Assembly (NCBI RefSeq): GCF_002803095.1
Contig: NZ_PGLR01000023.1
Location: 1 to 64,000 of the forward strand
DNA length: 64,000 nt
Direction: 5' to 3'
Origin: Pseudomonas sp. ZH-FAD
Lineage (GTDB): Bacteria > Pseudomonadota > Gammaproteobacteria > Pseudomonadales > Pseudomonadaceae
This document shows positions 16,670 through 25,692 of the stretch, piece by piece. Position 1 is the first letter of the stretch; each line of letters begins with the position of its first letter. Under the pieces are notes generated by a model. It was given only the letters and a program-made list of their open reading frames with translations. It did not search any database and was not told where the DNA came from. The position numbers were made by a program, and so were the translations under genes.

Positions 16670-17002
16670 TCAAGTGGGATGAAAGCGCGGTCCCAGCAGA
16701 ATGATAAAAGCACCCACCAGACACAGCGCCGCGCCCAACCAGTCGCTGAGCATTGGCCGGGTCTTTTCGATCAGCGCCAGCCACAGCAGCGAAGCAACGA
16801 TATACACACCGCCATAGGCAGCATAAGCGCGACCTGCGAAGGCAGCTTCGACGCGGGTCAGAATCAGGGCGAACAACGCCAGACTGAGCAGCCCCGGAGC
16901 GATCCACCAGGCACTGCGATCGAGCCGCAGCCACATCCAGAAGGCATAGCAACCGGCGATCTCGAACAGGGCCGCCAGCAGAAACCACAGATAGTTGATC
17001 AT
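16670..17002 (-). CDS. ynfA: YnfA family (UPF0060) small membrane protein
   Basis: A 110-residue protein with four predicted transmembrane helices. It starts MINYLWFLLAALFEIAGCYAFWMWLR, then AYGGVYIVASLLWLALIEKTRP and ends in GAFIILLGPR, the standard UPF0060 pattern (E. coli YnfA is 108 residues). The family is related to small multidrug resistance transporters; a role in efflux is reported for some members but unproven here. Ten bases separate it from the upstream hypothetical gene, so they are probably cotranscribed. Confidence 0.93.
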   Translation of the reverse strand: MINYLWFLLAALFEIAGCYAFWMWLRLDRSAWWIAPGLLSLALFALILTRVEAAFAGRAYAAYGGVYIVASLLWLALIEKTRPMLSDWLGAALCLVGAFIILLGPRFHPT

Positions 17003-17011
17003 TCTCGCCCC

Positions 17012-17440
17012 CTAACCGCGCAAGGCTCCTTCGCGCTCCCAGGCGCAGCGCACACGCAGTCCACCCTCCTGCGGACTGTGAAAGCCGCTATCGGACTCCC
17101 AGCGAAAGGTGTGCATACCATTGAGTTCAGTCTCCAGGTGCACCACCGCGCTGGCCCAGTACAGGCGCTTGAGCAGCGCCTCGAAGGCTTCTATCCACAG
17201 GTTCCATTCGTACTCGATCGCGCGATAGCTGGCGCCGAAGTGGATCACCTGGGTCTGGTACAGGCCGGCACCGGGTAGGTCGCAGAAGGAGAACATCTCA
17301 CGGCCAAGAAACGGCCAGAGTTCACCGGCCGGCAACTCGGCCAGCACGCCATGGTTGGTTTCACGGCGCAGGCGACGCACCTCGGGGTCATCCGAGGGCC
17401 AGTCACGGATGCAGCCATAGACGATGGATTCGGACTCCAC
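17012..17440 (-). CDS. Hypothetical protein, conserved-looking
   Basis: A 142-residue soluble protein that I do not recognise. It opens MESESIVYGCIRDWPSDDPEVRRLRRETNHGVL and contains an aromatic-rich central part (LWPFLGREMFSFCDLP, EYEWNLWIEAFEALLKRLYW). No signal peptide, membrane segment or metal motif is evident. Codon use looks like that of its neighbours. It is immediately upstream of ynfA with a 10-bp gap on the same strand, which is the main contextual support that it is expressed. Confidence 0.7.
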   Translation of the reverse strand: MESESIVYGCIRDWPSDDPEVRRLRRETNHGVLAELPAGELWPFLGREMFSFCDLPGAGLYQTQVIHFGASYRAIEYEWNLWIEAFEALLKRLYWASAVVHLETELNGMHTFRWESDSGFHSPQEGGLRVRCAWEREGALRG

Positions 17441-17514
17441 ACCGGCACTCCTGAAAAAGCAGAACGCCTTCTAACACAGCATGCCTGGGCAAGAAAGGAA
17501 CTGGCGCGAATTCT

Positions 17515-18678
17515 TCAGCGAGGCAGGCGTCGACTACGCCCCAACAACCAGGCCACCAGCGTCATCACCAGTGCCAGCGCGGTGAGTACCGCGAACGGCA
17601 GACGGTAGCTGCCGGACAGATCACGTGCCAGCCCGGTGAGAATGGGCGTCAGGCAGCCCAGGCTGTAACCGGTGAACAGCATCATCGCCGTCCAGCGGCT
17701 GACGGCCAGCGGCGAGCCGGCTTCGTAAAGCGGCAGCACCAGCGACAAGGCGAAGGAGCCGCCCAGCGAAAAGCCGATGATCACCGCCCACAATTCCGGC
17801 ACCAGACGCGGCATGAAAGTGACCATCGCCAGGCAACCACAGGTGATCGCCCCGCAGGCCAGCAGCAATGGATAACGCGCGTTGTAGCGCTGCGCCAGCC
17901 AGGGCAGCAGGAAGGAGCTGGGCAACCCCATCAGCATCGAAATGCTCAGCAGCGAGTTGCTGCGCAGCAGGCTCAGCCCGGCTTCGTGATAGCGCGCCAC
18001 CACCCAGGTCGCGATGGCATAGAACAAGCCCGCCTGAATGGCGAAGAAGCAGCTGATCAACCAGGCGCGCGGCTGGCGCCAGGGCAGACCACCGCCCTCG
18101 TGCTCGTCAGCGGCGCTGGCCTGATTGGGTAACCACAGCCAGAGCATCACTCCGAATAGCGCCGGTGCCGCCCATACCGCCAGCCCCAGATGCCAGGCAT
18201 CGCCGAACAGCGCCGTAGCCGGAGCCGTGAGCACCGCACCGCCAGCACCGCCGATGGCCATACCCAGCGAATACCAGCCCACCACACGACCCATCTGGCT
18301 GGCGAAGTGGCGTTTGATGAACCCGGACAGCAAAGGCCCGGCAACCGCGATGGCAGCGCCCAAAGCGATGGCGCTGCCGATCAGCACCGCACTCTGGTGC
18401 GCGGCCAGACGCGCCAACAGCGCCAGGCCAATCAGCCCAAGGCAAAGCACGATGGTGCGTTCGAGACCCCAGCGCATCGCCAGGCGTGGCGCCAATGGCG
18501 CGAGCAGGCCCATGCACAGCACCGGCAAAGCGGTGGTCAGACTGATGAAGCTGCGGCTCAGCGACAGCTCCGCAGCGATGCGCTCGATCAGCGGTGCGAG
18601 GGAAGTGATGCCGGGGCGCAAATTGATCGCCGCCAGCATCAGGGCCACCAGCAGCAGGGCCCGAGGGACAGGTTTCAC
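17515..18678 (-). CDS. CynX/NimT-family MFS transporter
   Basis: A 387-residue MFS protein with about 12 transmembrane helices. The opening ALMLAAINLRPGITSLAPLIERIAAEL is the signature of the CynX/NimT (cyanate, 2-nitroimidazole) subfamily, which begins with a conserved NLRP motif in helix 1. Helices 4-5 contain GPLLSGFIKRHF and SLGMAIGGAGGAVL. E. coli CynX is 384 residues. No cyanase or carbonic anhydrase gene is adjacent, so the substrate is unknown. It is preceded by a roughly 100-bp gap from the SDR gene upstream and followed by the hypothetical gene after 75 bp. Confidence 0.88.
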   Translation of the reverse strand: MKPVPRALLLVALMLAAINLRPGITSLAPLIERIAAELSLSRSFISLTTALPVLCMGLLAPLAPRLAMRWGLERTIVLCLGLIGLALLARLAAHQSAVLIGSAIALGAAIAVAGPLLSGFIKRHFASQMGRVVGWYSLGMAIGGAGGAVLTAPATALFGDAWHLGLAVWAAPALFGVMLWLWLPNQASAADEHEGGGLPWRQPRAWLISCFFAIQAGLFYAIATWVVARYHEAGLSLLRSNSLLSISMLMGLPSSFLLPWLAQRYNARYPLLLACGAITCGCLAMVTFMPRLVPELWAVIIGFSLGGSFALSLVLPLYEAGSPLAVSRWTAMMLFTGYSLGCLTPILTGLARDLSGSYRLPFAVLTALALVMTLVAWLLGRSRRLPR

Positions 18679-18778
18679 GAGTTATCCGAGGTCATGGCGG
18701 CAGGCAGGCCGGGGCGGCCACCCTACCCCTGCAGGCCATGCCAGGCAAGCCTGTAGATGCAAATAACTGACCTTGTGG

Positions 18779-19591
18779 TCAGCTGATGGATTTGACCTTG
18801 CCACGCATTTTCTCGGCCATGCTGGCCATCTCGTCGTACAGCGCCTGCGGGTTCTTCTGCTTCAGCGCCCAGGCCATACGGCCCATTTCGTGGGGCAGGA
18901 TCATGAAGCTGCCCTTGGCCATCTCATCATGGATGTAATTGGCGATATCTGCCGCGCTGATCGGTGAGCTCTCCAGCAGTTTGCCCACCTGAGCCTTCAT
19001 CGCCGGAGTCGGGCCACGGAAGGAATCCAGCAGATTGGTCTGGAAGAACGACGGACAGACCACGTGCACGCCGACCTCCAGTTGACGCAGTTCCACCAGC
19101 AGACTTTCCGACAGCGCCACCACGCCCGCCTTGGCGACGTTGTAATTACTCATGCCCGGCCCCTGCATCAGTGCGGCCATGGAGGCGATGTTGACGATCT
19201 TGCCCTTGCTCTTTTCCAGCAGCGGCAGGAATGCCTTGCAGCCTTTGACCACGCCCATCAGATTGATCGAGATCTGCCAGTCCCAATCCTCCAGCGACAA
19301 CTCGCTGAAGAAGCCACCGGAGGCAACACCGGCGTTGTTGACGATGATATCGATGCCGCCGAACTGCTCCTCGCAGGCCTGGGCCAGGGCGGTCAGCTGG
19401 CTGTAGTCACGCACGTCGCAGCGACGGATGAAGCCGTCGCCACCAGCCTCACGTACCAATTTCAAGGTTTCGGTCAGGCCGGCCTCGTTGACGTCGGCCA
19501 GCGCCAGGCGCCAGCCCTCGTGCGCCCAACGCAGGGCAATTTCGCGTCCCAGGCCGGAGCCCGCGCCAGTGATCATCATGCGGTTTTGCAT
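18779..19591 (-). CDS. Short-chain dehydrogenase/reductase (SDR)
   Basis: A 270-residue classical SDR. The NAD(P) motif TGAGSGLG is at residues 8-15, NNAG near 86, the catalytic Ser in VNIASMAAL and the YNVAK catalytic pair near 151-155. The C-terminal third (MGRMAWALKQKNPQALYDEMASMAEKMRGK) resembles SDRs often annotated as acyl- or 3-oxo-lipid-related oxidoreductases, but the substrate is not known. I chose ATG 19591 (MQNRMMITGAGSG) rather than the open frame 18 codons upstream because the glycine-rich motif normally lies within 15 residues of the start. Confidence 0.9.
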   Translation of the reverse strand: MQNRMMITGAGSGLGREIALRWAHEGWRLALADVNEAGLTETLKLVREAGGDGFIRRCDVRDYSQLTALAQACEEQFGGIDIIVNNAGVASGGFFSELSLEDWDWQISINLMGVVKGCKAFLPLLEKSKGKIVNIASMAALMQGPGMSNYNVAKAGVVALSESLLVELRQLEVGVHVVCPSFFQTNLLDSFRGPTPAMKAQVGKLLESSPISAADIANYIHDEMAKGSFMILPHEMGRMAWALKQKNPQALYDEMASMAEKMRGKVKSIS

Positions 19592-19696
19592 AGCAGCCCT
19601 GCCTTCAATGTTTGGTTGCAATGGCTGCCAGTGTAGCGAAGGCAATAAAGCTCCCGCGCCTTCATCAGACTTATGAATAGGCTGGGCAAATCGCGG

Positions 19697-20065
19697 TCAA
19701 GCCTTATTGCGCCAGCGCCAGATCAGCCAGGTATAAACGGCCAGGTTGACCAGCACGACGATGGCACCCAACCCGATCTGGATCTGTGGCGTGAGCCCGG
19801 CTGGATAGATCAGCGGTATCAGGTAGTGCTCGATGAAGCCGCCGTCATAACCCGACTGCCCGGCCATTCGGCGCAGCTGGTTTTCCCAGGGCGTCAGCGG
19901 GCACCCCAGATGCAGACACTCCACCACGATGCCCCAGGCCACCGCAGGCAGGTGTAGCCAGATCAACCGCGGCCAACGCAGCAACAGCAAGCCACCCAAT
20001 AGCACGAACAGAATGAAGCTCAGGTGCACCAGTACCAGAGCGTCGGCAGCCATGCGCCAAAGCAT
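19697..20065 (-). CDS. DUF2784 family membrane protein
   Basis: A 122-residue protein with three to four transmembrane segments (LVLVHLSFILFVLLGGLLLL, LPAVAWGIVVECL, IGLGAIVVLVNLAVYTWLIW). It has the family's conserved CPLTPWENQLRRMAGQ motif in the loop and a GFIEHYL segment. Function is unknown. It begins six bases after the stop of the DHCW cupin gene, so the pair is probably cotranscribed. Confidence 0.88.
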   Translation of the reverse strand: MLWRMAADALVLVHLSFILFVLLGGLLLLRWPRLIWLHLPAVAWGIVVECLHLGCPLTPWENQLRRMAGQSGYDGGFIEHYLIPLIYPAGLTPQIQIGLGAIVVLVNLAVYTWLIWRWRNKA

Positions 20066-20071
20066 CGCGGC

Positions 20072-20401
20072 TCAGTCCACCACGAACAGGCGCGCGCCGG
20101 ACGCTGTCGAGGAACGATGGGCCTCGGCGCCATCAGCCACCTGATAGCTCATGCCGGGCTTGAGCACGAATACCCGGCCATCTTCAAGCGCGGTGGTCAG
20201 TTCCCCCTCCAGGCATAACAGCACATGCCCCTTCTGACACCAGTGGTCGGCCAGATACCCCGGCGAATACTCGACCACACGCACACGCAGAGCACCGAAC
20301 TGGCAAGTACGCCAACGTGCCACGCCCCGCTCGCCCGGATGTTCGGTCACTGGTATCGCCGCCCAGTCCGTCACGCCAAAGGGAATATCACTGATCTGCA
20401 T
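20072..20401 (-). CDS. DHCW-motif cupin-fold protein
   Basis: A 109-residue single-domain cupin starting MQISDIPFGVTDW. The motif D-H-W-C in YLADHWCQKGHVLLCLEGEL names the family, and the second cupin strand set is VFVLKPGMSYQVADGAEAHRS. His and Cys residues there are possible metal ligands. The function is not established. ATG 20401 gives the family's usual length of about 110; the longer frame would add a basic, non-conserved tail. It is followed closely by the DUF2784 gene. Confidence 0.88.
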   Translation of the reverse strand: MQISDIPFGVTDWAAIPVTEHPGERGVARWRTCQFGALRVRVVEYSPGYLADHWCQKGHVLLCLEGELTTALEDGRVFVLKPGMSYQVADGAEAHRSSTASGARLFVVD

Positions 20402-20592
20402 CGCCCGACTCCATCGAATAGAGCGCCACCTTAACGCAGCCACCCCAGGGCGAAAGAAATAGAAAGAGACTCTCCATAAAACAACATCAATTGATCAGCA
20501 CTATCAAGACCATGCAAAGGCCACATTTCCCGACACTGACGAACAGGACTAGCCTCTCTCACATGACGAAATGATTCTCAACGAGGTGCATC

Positions 20593-20817
20593 ATGCTCAA
20601 GACCCTGACCTTCACCATCATGCACTTCTGCATCGCCTTCACCGTTACCTACGCCCTGACCGGCAGCGTTGCGGCCAGTAGCCTGGTGGCAGCTATCGAA
20701 CCGCTGTGCAACTCGGTGGGCTTCTACTTCCACGAGAAGGTCTGGCAACGTTTCGAGCGCCGTCGCCAACCGTCGGCAGAGCGTCCCAAGCATGCCTGGC
20801 TGCACCATCACGCCTGA
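20593..20817 (+). CDS. DUF2061 family small membrane protein
   Basis: A 74-residue protein with two hydrophobic stretches (LTFTIMHFCIAFTVTYALTG and VAASSLVAAIEPLCNSVGFYFHEKVW). The pattern H-x(5-6)-T-x-Y-x-TGS followed by E-P-x-x-N-x-x-x-Y-x-x-HEK-x-W is the DUF2061 signature. Function is unknown. GAGGTGC lies 5-10 bases before the ATG. It converges on the sensor kinase gene. Confidence 0.88.
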   Translation: MLKTLTFTIMHFCIAFTVTYALTGSVAASSLVAAIEPLCNSVGFYFHEKVWQRFERRRQPSAERPKHAWLHHHA

Positions 20818-20857
20818 GGCCGAGATAAACGTGCTAGCGCTGGTGGTTGACCTGCGA

Positions 20858-22234
20858 TCAGCCTGCAATGGCCGCCGGCAACCGAATCTCTACACCGAAG
20901 CCTCGGCCATCCAGGCCGATGCCACACCGCAGATGCCCCTTGTGCGAGGCAACTACCCGCTCGACCAGAGACAAGCCCATTCCGACACCCGACCTGCGAT
21001 GGCCATTCTCGGCGCGATAGAAACGCTCGAACACCCGTTCACGGTCACCGTCAGGAATACCTGTGCCATTGTCAGCCACAATCAAGGTCGCCATTCGCAT
21101 AGTACCCACCCCCTCTAGCCGGGTTTCCAGGCGCACACGCGTGCCCGAATCACCATGCCGTAACGCATTGTCGAGCAGGTTACGAACCATGATGCCCAGA
21201 TCATCAATATCGCCGTGCACCGGCGCATGCTCTCCTGCAACCTCGATCAAGCGACCGTCACGCTGCGCCAGAAGCTCGAACTCGTCGGCAACCATGCTGA
21301 CGACCAGTGCCAGATCGACGTTGCCTGCACGGCTGCTCGCCCCATATGCGTCTACCCGCGCAGAATCGAGCAACTGTTGCGCCAGCCGCGAGGTGCGCTC
21401 GATCCCGACGATAAGATGATCGAGCGCCTCCCGAGCCTCATCGCGGTTGCCCGCGTGCTGCAGTACCTGGGCCTGGGCCAGCAGCGCAGCCAATGGCGTG
21501 CGCAATTCATGCGCGGCCTCGCCAAGAAATTCCCGCTCATGCTGCAGGGCCTGATCCAACCGTCCCATCAACTGGTTGAATGCGCATACCAGCGGCATGA
21601 ATTCATCTGGCAACCCGCGCTCGGGCAACGGGGTCAAATCCAGCGTTGTGCGCGTAGCCAGCGACTCGCTGACCCGCTGAACGGGCCGTAACGACCAGTG
21701 GATGACCAACCAGATGGCGATGCCGATACCGATCAACAGCGACAACGCCGTGATCAGACTGGCTTTGAGCCAGAGCAGTTGTGCAGCCCGTAACGCAGAT
21801 TGCGGCACGCCCGTCTGCACCTGAACGAGAGCATGGTCATCGCTGAGCGCGAACACACGCCAGGGTGTGCCAGCGATGATCACGTCGGCGAAACCGTCCA
21901 CGAAGTCGGGGACCATCGTATGCGCCGGCGCCGGTCGCGACGATAATAATTGCCGACCGGTAGCAAGCTCCCAAACCTGGAACCCGAGCATTTCGAACTT
22001 GCCGCCCGACAAGGTCGTCCCACCATCAAGCTCGAAGCGCTGCTGCTGGCCCGCGCTCATGATATCCGTGGGGAGTGACTGCAACATCTGCTCGGCGATG
22101 TTGCGCAGCATGTCGTCGACTTCACCGCCTTGTCTCGCAGTCATATCCAGGTACTGGATAGTGAACCAACCTCCCCATGCGGCCAGCAAGACGGCCGCCA
22201 GTGCGACCAATAGCCTCGTACGTAAAGCTCTCAC
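20858..22234 (-). CDS. Sensor histidine kinase (QseC/TctE/PmrB-like)
   Basis: A 458-residue inner-membrane kinase. There is a first transmembrane helix near residues 8-26, a periplasmic domain of about 140 residues of the 2CSK_N type (WELATGRQLLSSRPAP, WRVFALSDDHALVQVQ) and a second helix about 160-182 (LITALSLLIGIGIAIWLVIHW). HAMP, the H-box FLGEAAHELRTPLAALLAQ, the N-box MVRNLLDNALRHG and G-boxes DNGTGIP and GVGMGLSLV complete it. It should autophosphorylate and pass phosphate to the regulator encoded upstream. It starts with GTG directly after that gene's TGA, implying translational coupling. The signal sensed is unknown; the MipA protein in the divergent cluster hints at an envelope cue. 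Confidence 0.93.
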   Translation of the reverse strand: MRALRTRLLVALAAVLLAAWGGWFTIQYLDMTARQGGEVDDMLRNIAEQMLQSLPTDIMSAGQQQRFELDGGTTLSGGKFEMLGFQVWELATGRQLLSSRPAPAHTMVPDFVDGFADVIIAGTPWRVFALSDDHALVQVQTGVPQSALRAAQLLWLKASLITALSLLIGIGIAIWLVIHWSLRPVQRVSESLATRTTLDLTPLPERGLPDEFMPLVCAFNQLMGRLDQALQHEREFLGEAAHELRTPLAALLAQAQVLQHAGNRDEAREALDHLIVGIERTSRLAQQLLDSARVDAYGASSRAGNVDLALVVSMVADEFELLAQRDGRLIEVAGEHAPVHGDIDDLGIMVRNLLDNALRHGDSGTRVRLETRLEGVGTMRMATLIVADNGTGIPDGDRERVFERFYRAENGHRRSGVGMGLSLVERVVASHKGHLRCGIGLDGRGFGVEIRLPAAIAG

Positions 22235-22900
22235 TCAGTCGCCCTCTCCTGCCCGGTAGCCGAAACCGAGCACGGTCACTACCACGTCGTCACCGAGCTT
22301 GCGCCGTAACTGATGCACGTATACCGCCACCGTATTGCTGCCTATTTCGGTATTGTCGCCATAGAGTCGCCCTTGCAGTTGGTCGCGGCTAAGCACCCTG
22401 CCACGTGACTCGAAAAGCGCCAGCAGAAGGCGAAACTCGTGCGAGCTGAGTGCAACGCGCAGCCCAGCACGAGTCACCGTTCGAGCAGCAGGATCAATCT
22501 CGATATCGCGCCATTGCAGCAGCGGTGTAACCACACCACGACTTCGTCGCAACACAGCACGCAATCGCGCCAGCATCTCATCGCGCTGAAATGGTTTGAC
22601 GATGTAGTCGTCGGCACCTGCATCAAGACCGCGCACACGATCACTCAATTGGTCACGTGCGGTGATGATCAACACGGGGGTCGGATCATAGCGATCACGC
22701 ATACCCGCCAGCACCTCCAATCCCGATCCACCTGGAAGTCCGAGATCGAGCAGCACCGCAACAAATGAGTGATCGACCAGCGCCGTCCGCGCACATCCCG
22801 CATCCTCACAGTGAACGACGCGCCAGCCTTCCTGACCAAGAGCGGCGGTCAGAGCACGACCTAGCATGTGGTCATCTTCGACGAGAAGAATCGCATCCAT
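22235..22900 (-). CDS. OmpR/PhoB-family response regulator
   Basis: A 221-residue two-domain regulator. The receiver domain begins MDAILLVEDDHMLGRAL, with phospho-acceptor D52 in VLLDLGLPGGSG, the switch Thr in VLIITARDQ and K in DYIVKPF. The C-terminal winged helix has LSSHEFRLLLALFE and TVAVYVHQLRRKLG. It is closest to the QseB/PmrA/TctD group. I place the start at 22900 because the receiver domain begins there; a longer frame upstream runs through AT-rich leader DNA. Two TTAA-N7-TTAA repeats, the known type of site for this group, lie in the adjacent divergent gap, so control of both its own operon and the opposite genes is likely (inference). Confidence 0.93.
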   Translation of the reverse strand: MDAILLVEDDHMLGRALTAALGQEGWRVVHCEDAGCARTALVDHSFVAVLLDLGLPGGSGLEVLAGMRDRYDPTPVLIITARDQLSDRVRGLDAGADDYIVKPFQRDEMLARLRAVLRRSRGVVTPLLQWRDIEIDPAARTVTRAGLRVALSSHEFRLLLALFESRGRVLSRDQLQGRLYGDNTEIGSNTVAVYVHQLRRKLGDDVVVTVLGFGYRAGEGD

Positions 22901-22950
22901 AAAAACTCGAGTGAAGAAATAAGCAGGACATTGATATTTCCATGACGACA

Positions 22951-22965
22951 TTAATAACGGATTAA
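22951..22965. promoter_or_regulatory. PmrA/QseB-type direct repeat TTAA-N7-TTAA (regulator-proximal)
   Basis: ATTAATAACGGATTAAAAC contains TTAA, seven bases, TTAA. The 11-bp spacing between half-sites is that of PmrA/QseB boxes. It lies 50 bp upstream of the regulator's start, suitable for autoregulation. Confidence 0.55.
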
Positions 22966-23027
22966 AACCAACGCTCAAAGCCCACTCAACGCCACATACA
23001 TTTTGTAATACCTGCACCTCAGTGCTC

Positions 23028-23042
23028 TTAAACGCAAATTAA
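23028..23042. promoter_or_regulatory. PmrA/QseB-type direct repeat TTAA-N7-TTAA (SDR-proximal)
   Basis: CTCTTAAACGCAAATTAATC contains a second TTAA-N7-TTAA with identical spacing, 77 bp from the first and about 83 bp before the SDR start. It is placed to control the divergent operon. Confidence 0.55.
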
Positions 23043-23124
23043 TCGCGACGGAAAACACTGCAGACACGGCGAAACTCAACCCGCTGGTACGCATCCCTAT
23101 TCGTTTTCCGTGAGGTTAAAGAAC

Positions 23125-24228
23125 ATGACCAACTGGGCGACTCCTGCTCTTTCTTCCCGTCTAGTCCAAATCATGGCCATTAAGGCCTTGGTCTCGGCGC
23201 AGACCGTGCGCTCGATGATTTCACATTGGCGTACCGGCCTTGCCCTGCTGACTGCGTTGCTTCTCTCTGCATGCTCTTCAGGCAATTCACTTGCGCAGCA
23301 TCAGCCCAAAGCGGATTGGAGCCTGGCTGATATGCCTGCTCAAGATGGCCGCATTTATCTAGTCACAGGCGGAACCAGCGGCATAGGCTACGAAAGCGCC
23401 AAGGCTCTGGCCGCTGCAGGCGCGCACGTGATCATCGCGGCCCGCAATCCACAACGAGGTCAGGAGGCGATCGAGAGAATCCGCCAAGAAATGCCTGACG
23501 CGCAGCTTCAGTTCGAAGCACTGGATCTGGCCGATCTCGCTTCGGTCAAGGCATTGGCCACGCGACTAGACTCAACGCTGCCGCACCTTGATGGCTTGAT
23601 CAACAATGCAGGTCTCATGGAGCCGGCTGAACGTGGCACCTCGGCCGACGGGCTCGAAATACAGTTCGCCGTCAACTATCTCGGGCACTTTGCCCTGACC
23701 GAGGAGCTGCTGCCACTGCTACAAAAAGCCGATAACCCTCGCGTAGTCACCTTATCCAGTATTGCCGCACGCGCTCGCGGTGCCGCCATCAATTTTGCGG
23801 ACCTGCAATTCGAACAGGACTACGACGCATCACTGGCCTACCGTCAATCGAAGCTGGCCTGTCTGATGTTCGCCCTCGAATTGCAGCGCCGCAGCGACGT
23901 AGCCGGTTGGGGCATTACCAGTATCGCCTCCCACCCCGGGGTCTCATACACCAATTTGCTGCCAAGCCAGGGCCGTAGCCTCCCCCCCTTGCCGTTTCTG
24001 TTCCAAACGGCTGCACAAGGCGCAATCCCGACGCTGTATGCCGCTACCGCACCTGATGCCATTGGCGGCCGCTACTACGGGCCCACCGGTCTGATGGAAG
24101 TTCGCGGCCCACTCGGTCTGGCTCGCGTGCCAGCCAACGCACTGGATGCTCAGGCAGTCGCCCGTCTATGGAGTGTCAGCGAAACGCTCAGCCGCACGCA
24201 CTATCCCTCCTCGCCCCTCGCCGACTGA
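23125..24228 (+). CDS. Exported/lipoprotein short-chain dehydrogenase (first of two paralogs)
   Basis: A 367-residue protein made of a complete SDR behind an N-terminal export-type segment. After about 35 residues comes WRTGLALLTALLLSACSSGN, with a lipobox (LSAC) and Ser at +2. The SDR part begins ADWSLADMPAQDG, then TGGTSGIG (cofactor), NNAG, LSSIAAR and YRQSK (catalytic Tyr and Lys). The C-terminus has ATAPDAIGGRYYGPTG, typical of retinol-dehydrogenase-like SDRs. The second paralog at 28308 is roughly 60% identical by eye. I chose ATG 23125, preceded by AGGT; a GTG at 23110 and an ATG at 23215 are alternatives. It heads the run under the second TTAA repeat. An NAD(P) enzyme outside the cytoplasm is unusual. 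Confidence 0.82.
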   Translation: MTNWATPALSSRLVQIMAIKALVSAQTVRSMISHWRTGLALLTALLLSACSSGNSLAQHQPKADWSLADMPAQDGRIYLVTGGTSGIGYESAKALAAAGAHVIIAARNPQRGQEAIERIRQEMPDAQLQFEALDLADLASVKALATRLDSTLPHLDGLINNAGLMEPAERGTSADGLEIQFAVNYLGHFALTEELLPLLQKADNPRVVTLSSIAARARGAAINFADLQFEQDYDASLAYRQSKLACLMFALELQRRSDVAGWGITSIASHPGVSYTNLLPSQGRSLPPLPFLFQTAAQGAIPTLYAATAPDAIGGRYYGPTGLMEVRGPLGLARVPANALDAQAVARLWSVSETLSRTHYPSSPLAD

Positions 24229-24279
24229 TCCGCCAACGTCCGCCGAGATGGCGCACTCCGAAGCAGGAGCCTATTGCCC

Positions 24280-25692
24280 ATGACTCGAACCACGACACCG
24301 ACGTCGCGTAGCCCTCGTCTGCTCCAGATACTGTTCAACCTTCAGCCCAAGGAAATCGTGCCAGCCCTTATCGCCGCGCTGTTTTTCTTCTGCGTCATGA
24401 CTGCGCTGATGCTGCTGCGCCCGGTGCGCGATGCACTAGGCATGGAGCGCGGCATCGAGGATCTGCGCTGGCTGTTCATTATCACCGCTGTGGTGACACT
24501 AGCGGTCAACCCCCTGTTCGGCTGGCTGGTCAGCCGCCTGCGGCGGCTGCAGTTCATCGGCGCGACCTACGGCTTCTTCGTACTCAGCCTGATGGGTTTC
24601 TGGCTACTCCTGATGTTCGCACCAGGTACGGTCGGGCAGCGCAGCGGCCAGGTGTTCTACGTCTGGCTAAGCGTGTTCAACCTGTTCGTCACCATGGTGT
24701 TCTGGGCACTGCTGGCCGACCGTTTCACCAGCGATCAGGGCAAGCGTTTCTTTGCCCTGATCTCGGTCGGTGGCACCCTGGGCGCGATCCTCGGCCCCTG
24801 GCTCACGGCGCAGTTGGCCAAACCGCTGGGCACGCCCAACCTGCTGCTGGTCGCAGGTGCTTTCATCCTCCTCGCCATCGCCGCGGCCTGGGTGCTCGTA
24901 CGCATCGCACCGGACCGGGAAGACGCCAATGCAAACGACCTCGCCAACGAAACCGAGCATATCGGTGGGAGTGCATGGGCGGGTCTACGTGCGGTACTCC
25001 AGTCACGTTATCTGACCGGTATCGCCGGCTACGTGCTGCTGATGAGTTTGCTCGCGACAATCATCTACTTCACCCGCCTGCAGATGGTCGCAGCGGTATC
25101 GGACAATCTGAACGCGCGTGCCGAGCTGCTGGCCAACATCGACATGTGGACCCAGGTCGCGGTGCTGTTCCTGCAACTCACCCTGACCGGAAAGATCATC
25201 CAGCGCTTCGGCCTCGGCGTGGCCCTGGCGATCCTGCCGGTCGCTACTGCACTCGGATTCATCGGACTGGCGATCTTCGGGTCGTTCATCGTACTGATTC
25301 TGCTTGAGGCTACCAACCGTGCAGTACAGCGCGGGATTACCCGACCAGCGCGTGAAGCACTGTTCACTGTCGTCAGCCGCGAAGAGAAATACAAAGCCAA
25401 GGCCTTCATCGACACCTTCATGTATCGCAACGGCGACCTCATCGGCGCACAGGCAGAAGGTGTGCTCCAACGGCTGGGCCTGGCCATGGGCGGCTTGCTC
25501 AGCATGGTGCTGCCGCTGGCACTGACCTGGGCCGCACTCGCTCTCTGGCTGGGACGCTCCCAGTCTCACTACGCCGCACAACAGGTCGCGAAATCTTCCA
25601 ACGGAGCGCAAGGCAGCCCAGACCAGACAGTGGCGCAGGATGGTCAGCCGAGCGCTGTCGATAACAAGCCGCTTCACTGGAGTCATCAATGA
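24280..25692 (+). CDS. MFS-type transporter related to NTP/NDP exchangers
   Basis: A 470-residue protein with about 11-12 transmembrane helices and a hydrophilic, Gln/Asp-rich C-terminal tail. The first part, LFNLQPKEIVPALIAALFFFCVMTALMLLRPVRDALG, and RAVQRGITRPAREALFTVVSREEKYKAKAFIDTFMYRNGD, are characteristic of bacterial relatives of the TLC ATP/ADP translocases. Free-living members are of unknown substrate; nucleotide exchange is not expected in Pseudomonas. ATG 24280 is preceded by AGGAG with a 10-base gap. The gene ends in an ATGA overlap with mipA. Confidence 0.85.
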   Translation: MTRTTTPTSRSPRLLQILFNLQPKEIVPALIAALFFFCVMTALMLLRPVRDALGMERGIEDLRWLFIITAVVTLAVNPLFGWLVSRLRRLQFIGATYGFFVLSLMGFWLLLMFAPGTVGQRSGQVFYVWLSVFNLFVTMVFWALLADRFTSDQGKRFFALISVGGTLGAILGPWLTAQLAKPLGTPNLLLVAGAFILLAIAAAWVLVRIAPDREDANANDLANETEHIGGSAWAGLRAVLQSRYLTGIAGYVLLMSLLATIIYFTRLQMVAAVSDNLNARAELLANIDMWTQVAVLFLQLTLTGKIIQRFGLGVALAILPVATALGFIGLAIFGSFIVLILLEATNRAVQRGITRPAREALFTVVSREEKYKAKAFIDTFMYRNGDLIGAQAEGVLQRLGLAMGGLLSMVLPLALTWAALALWLGRSQSHYAAQQVAKSSNGAQGSPDQTVAQDGQPSAVDNKPLHWSHQ

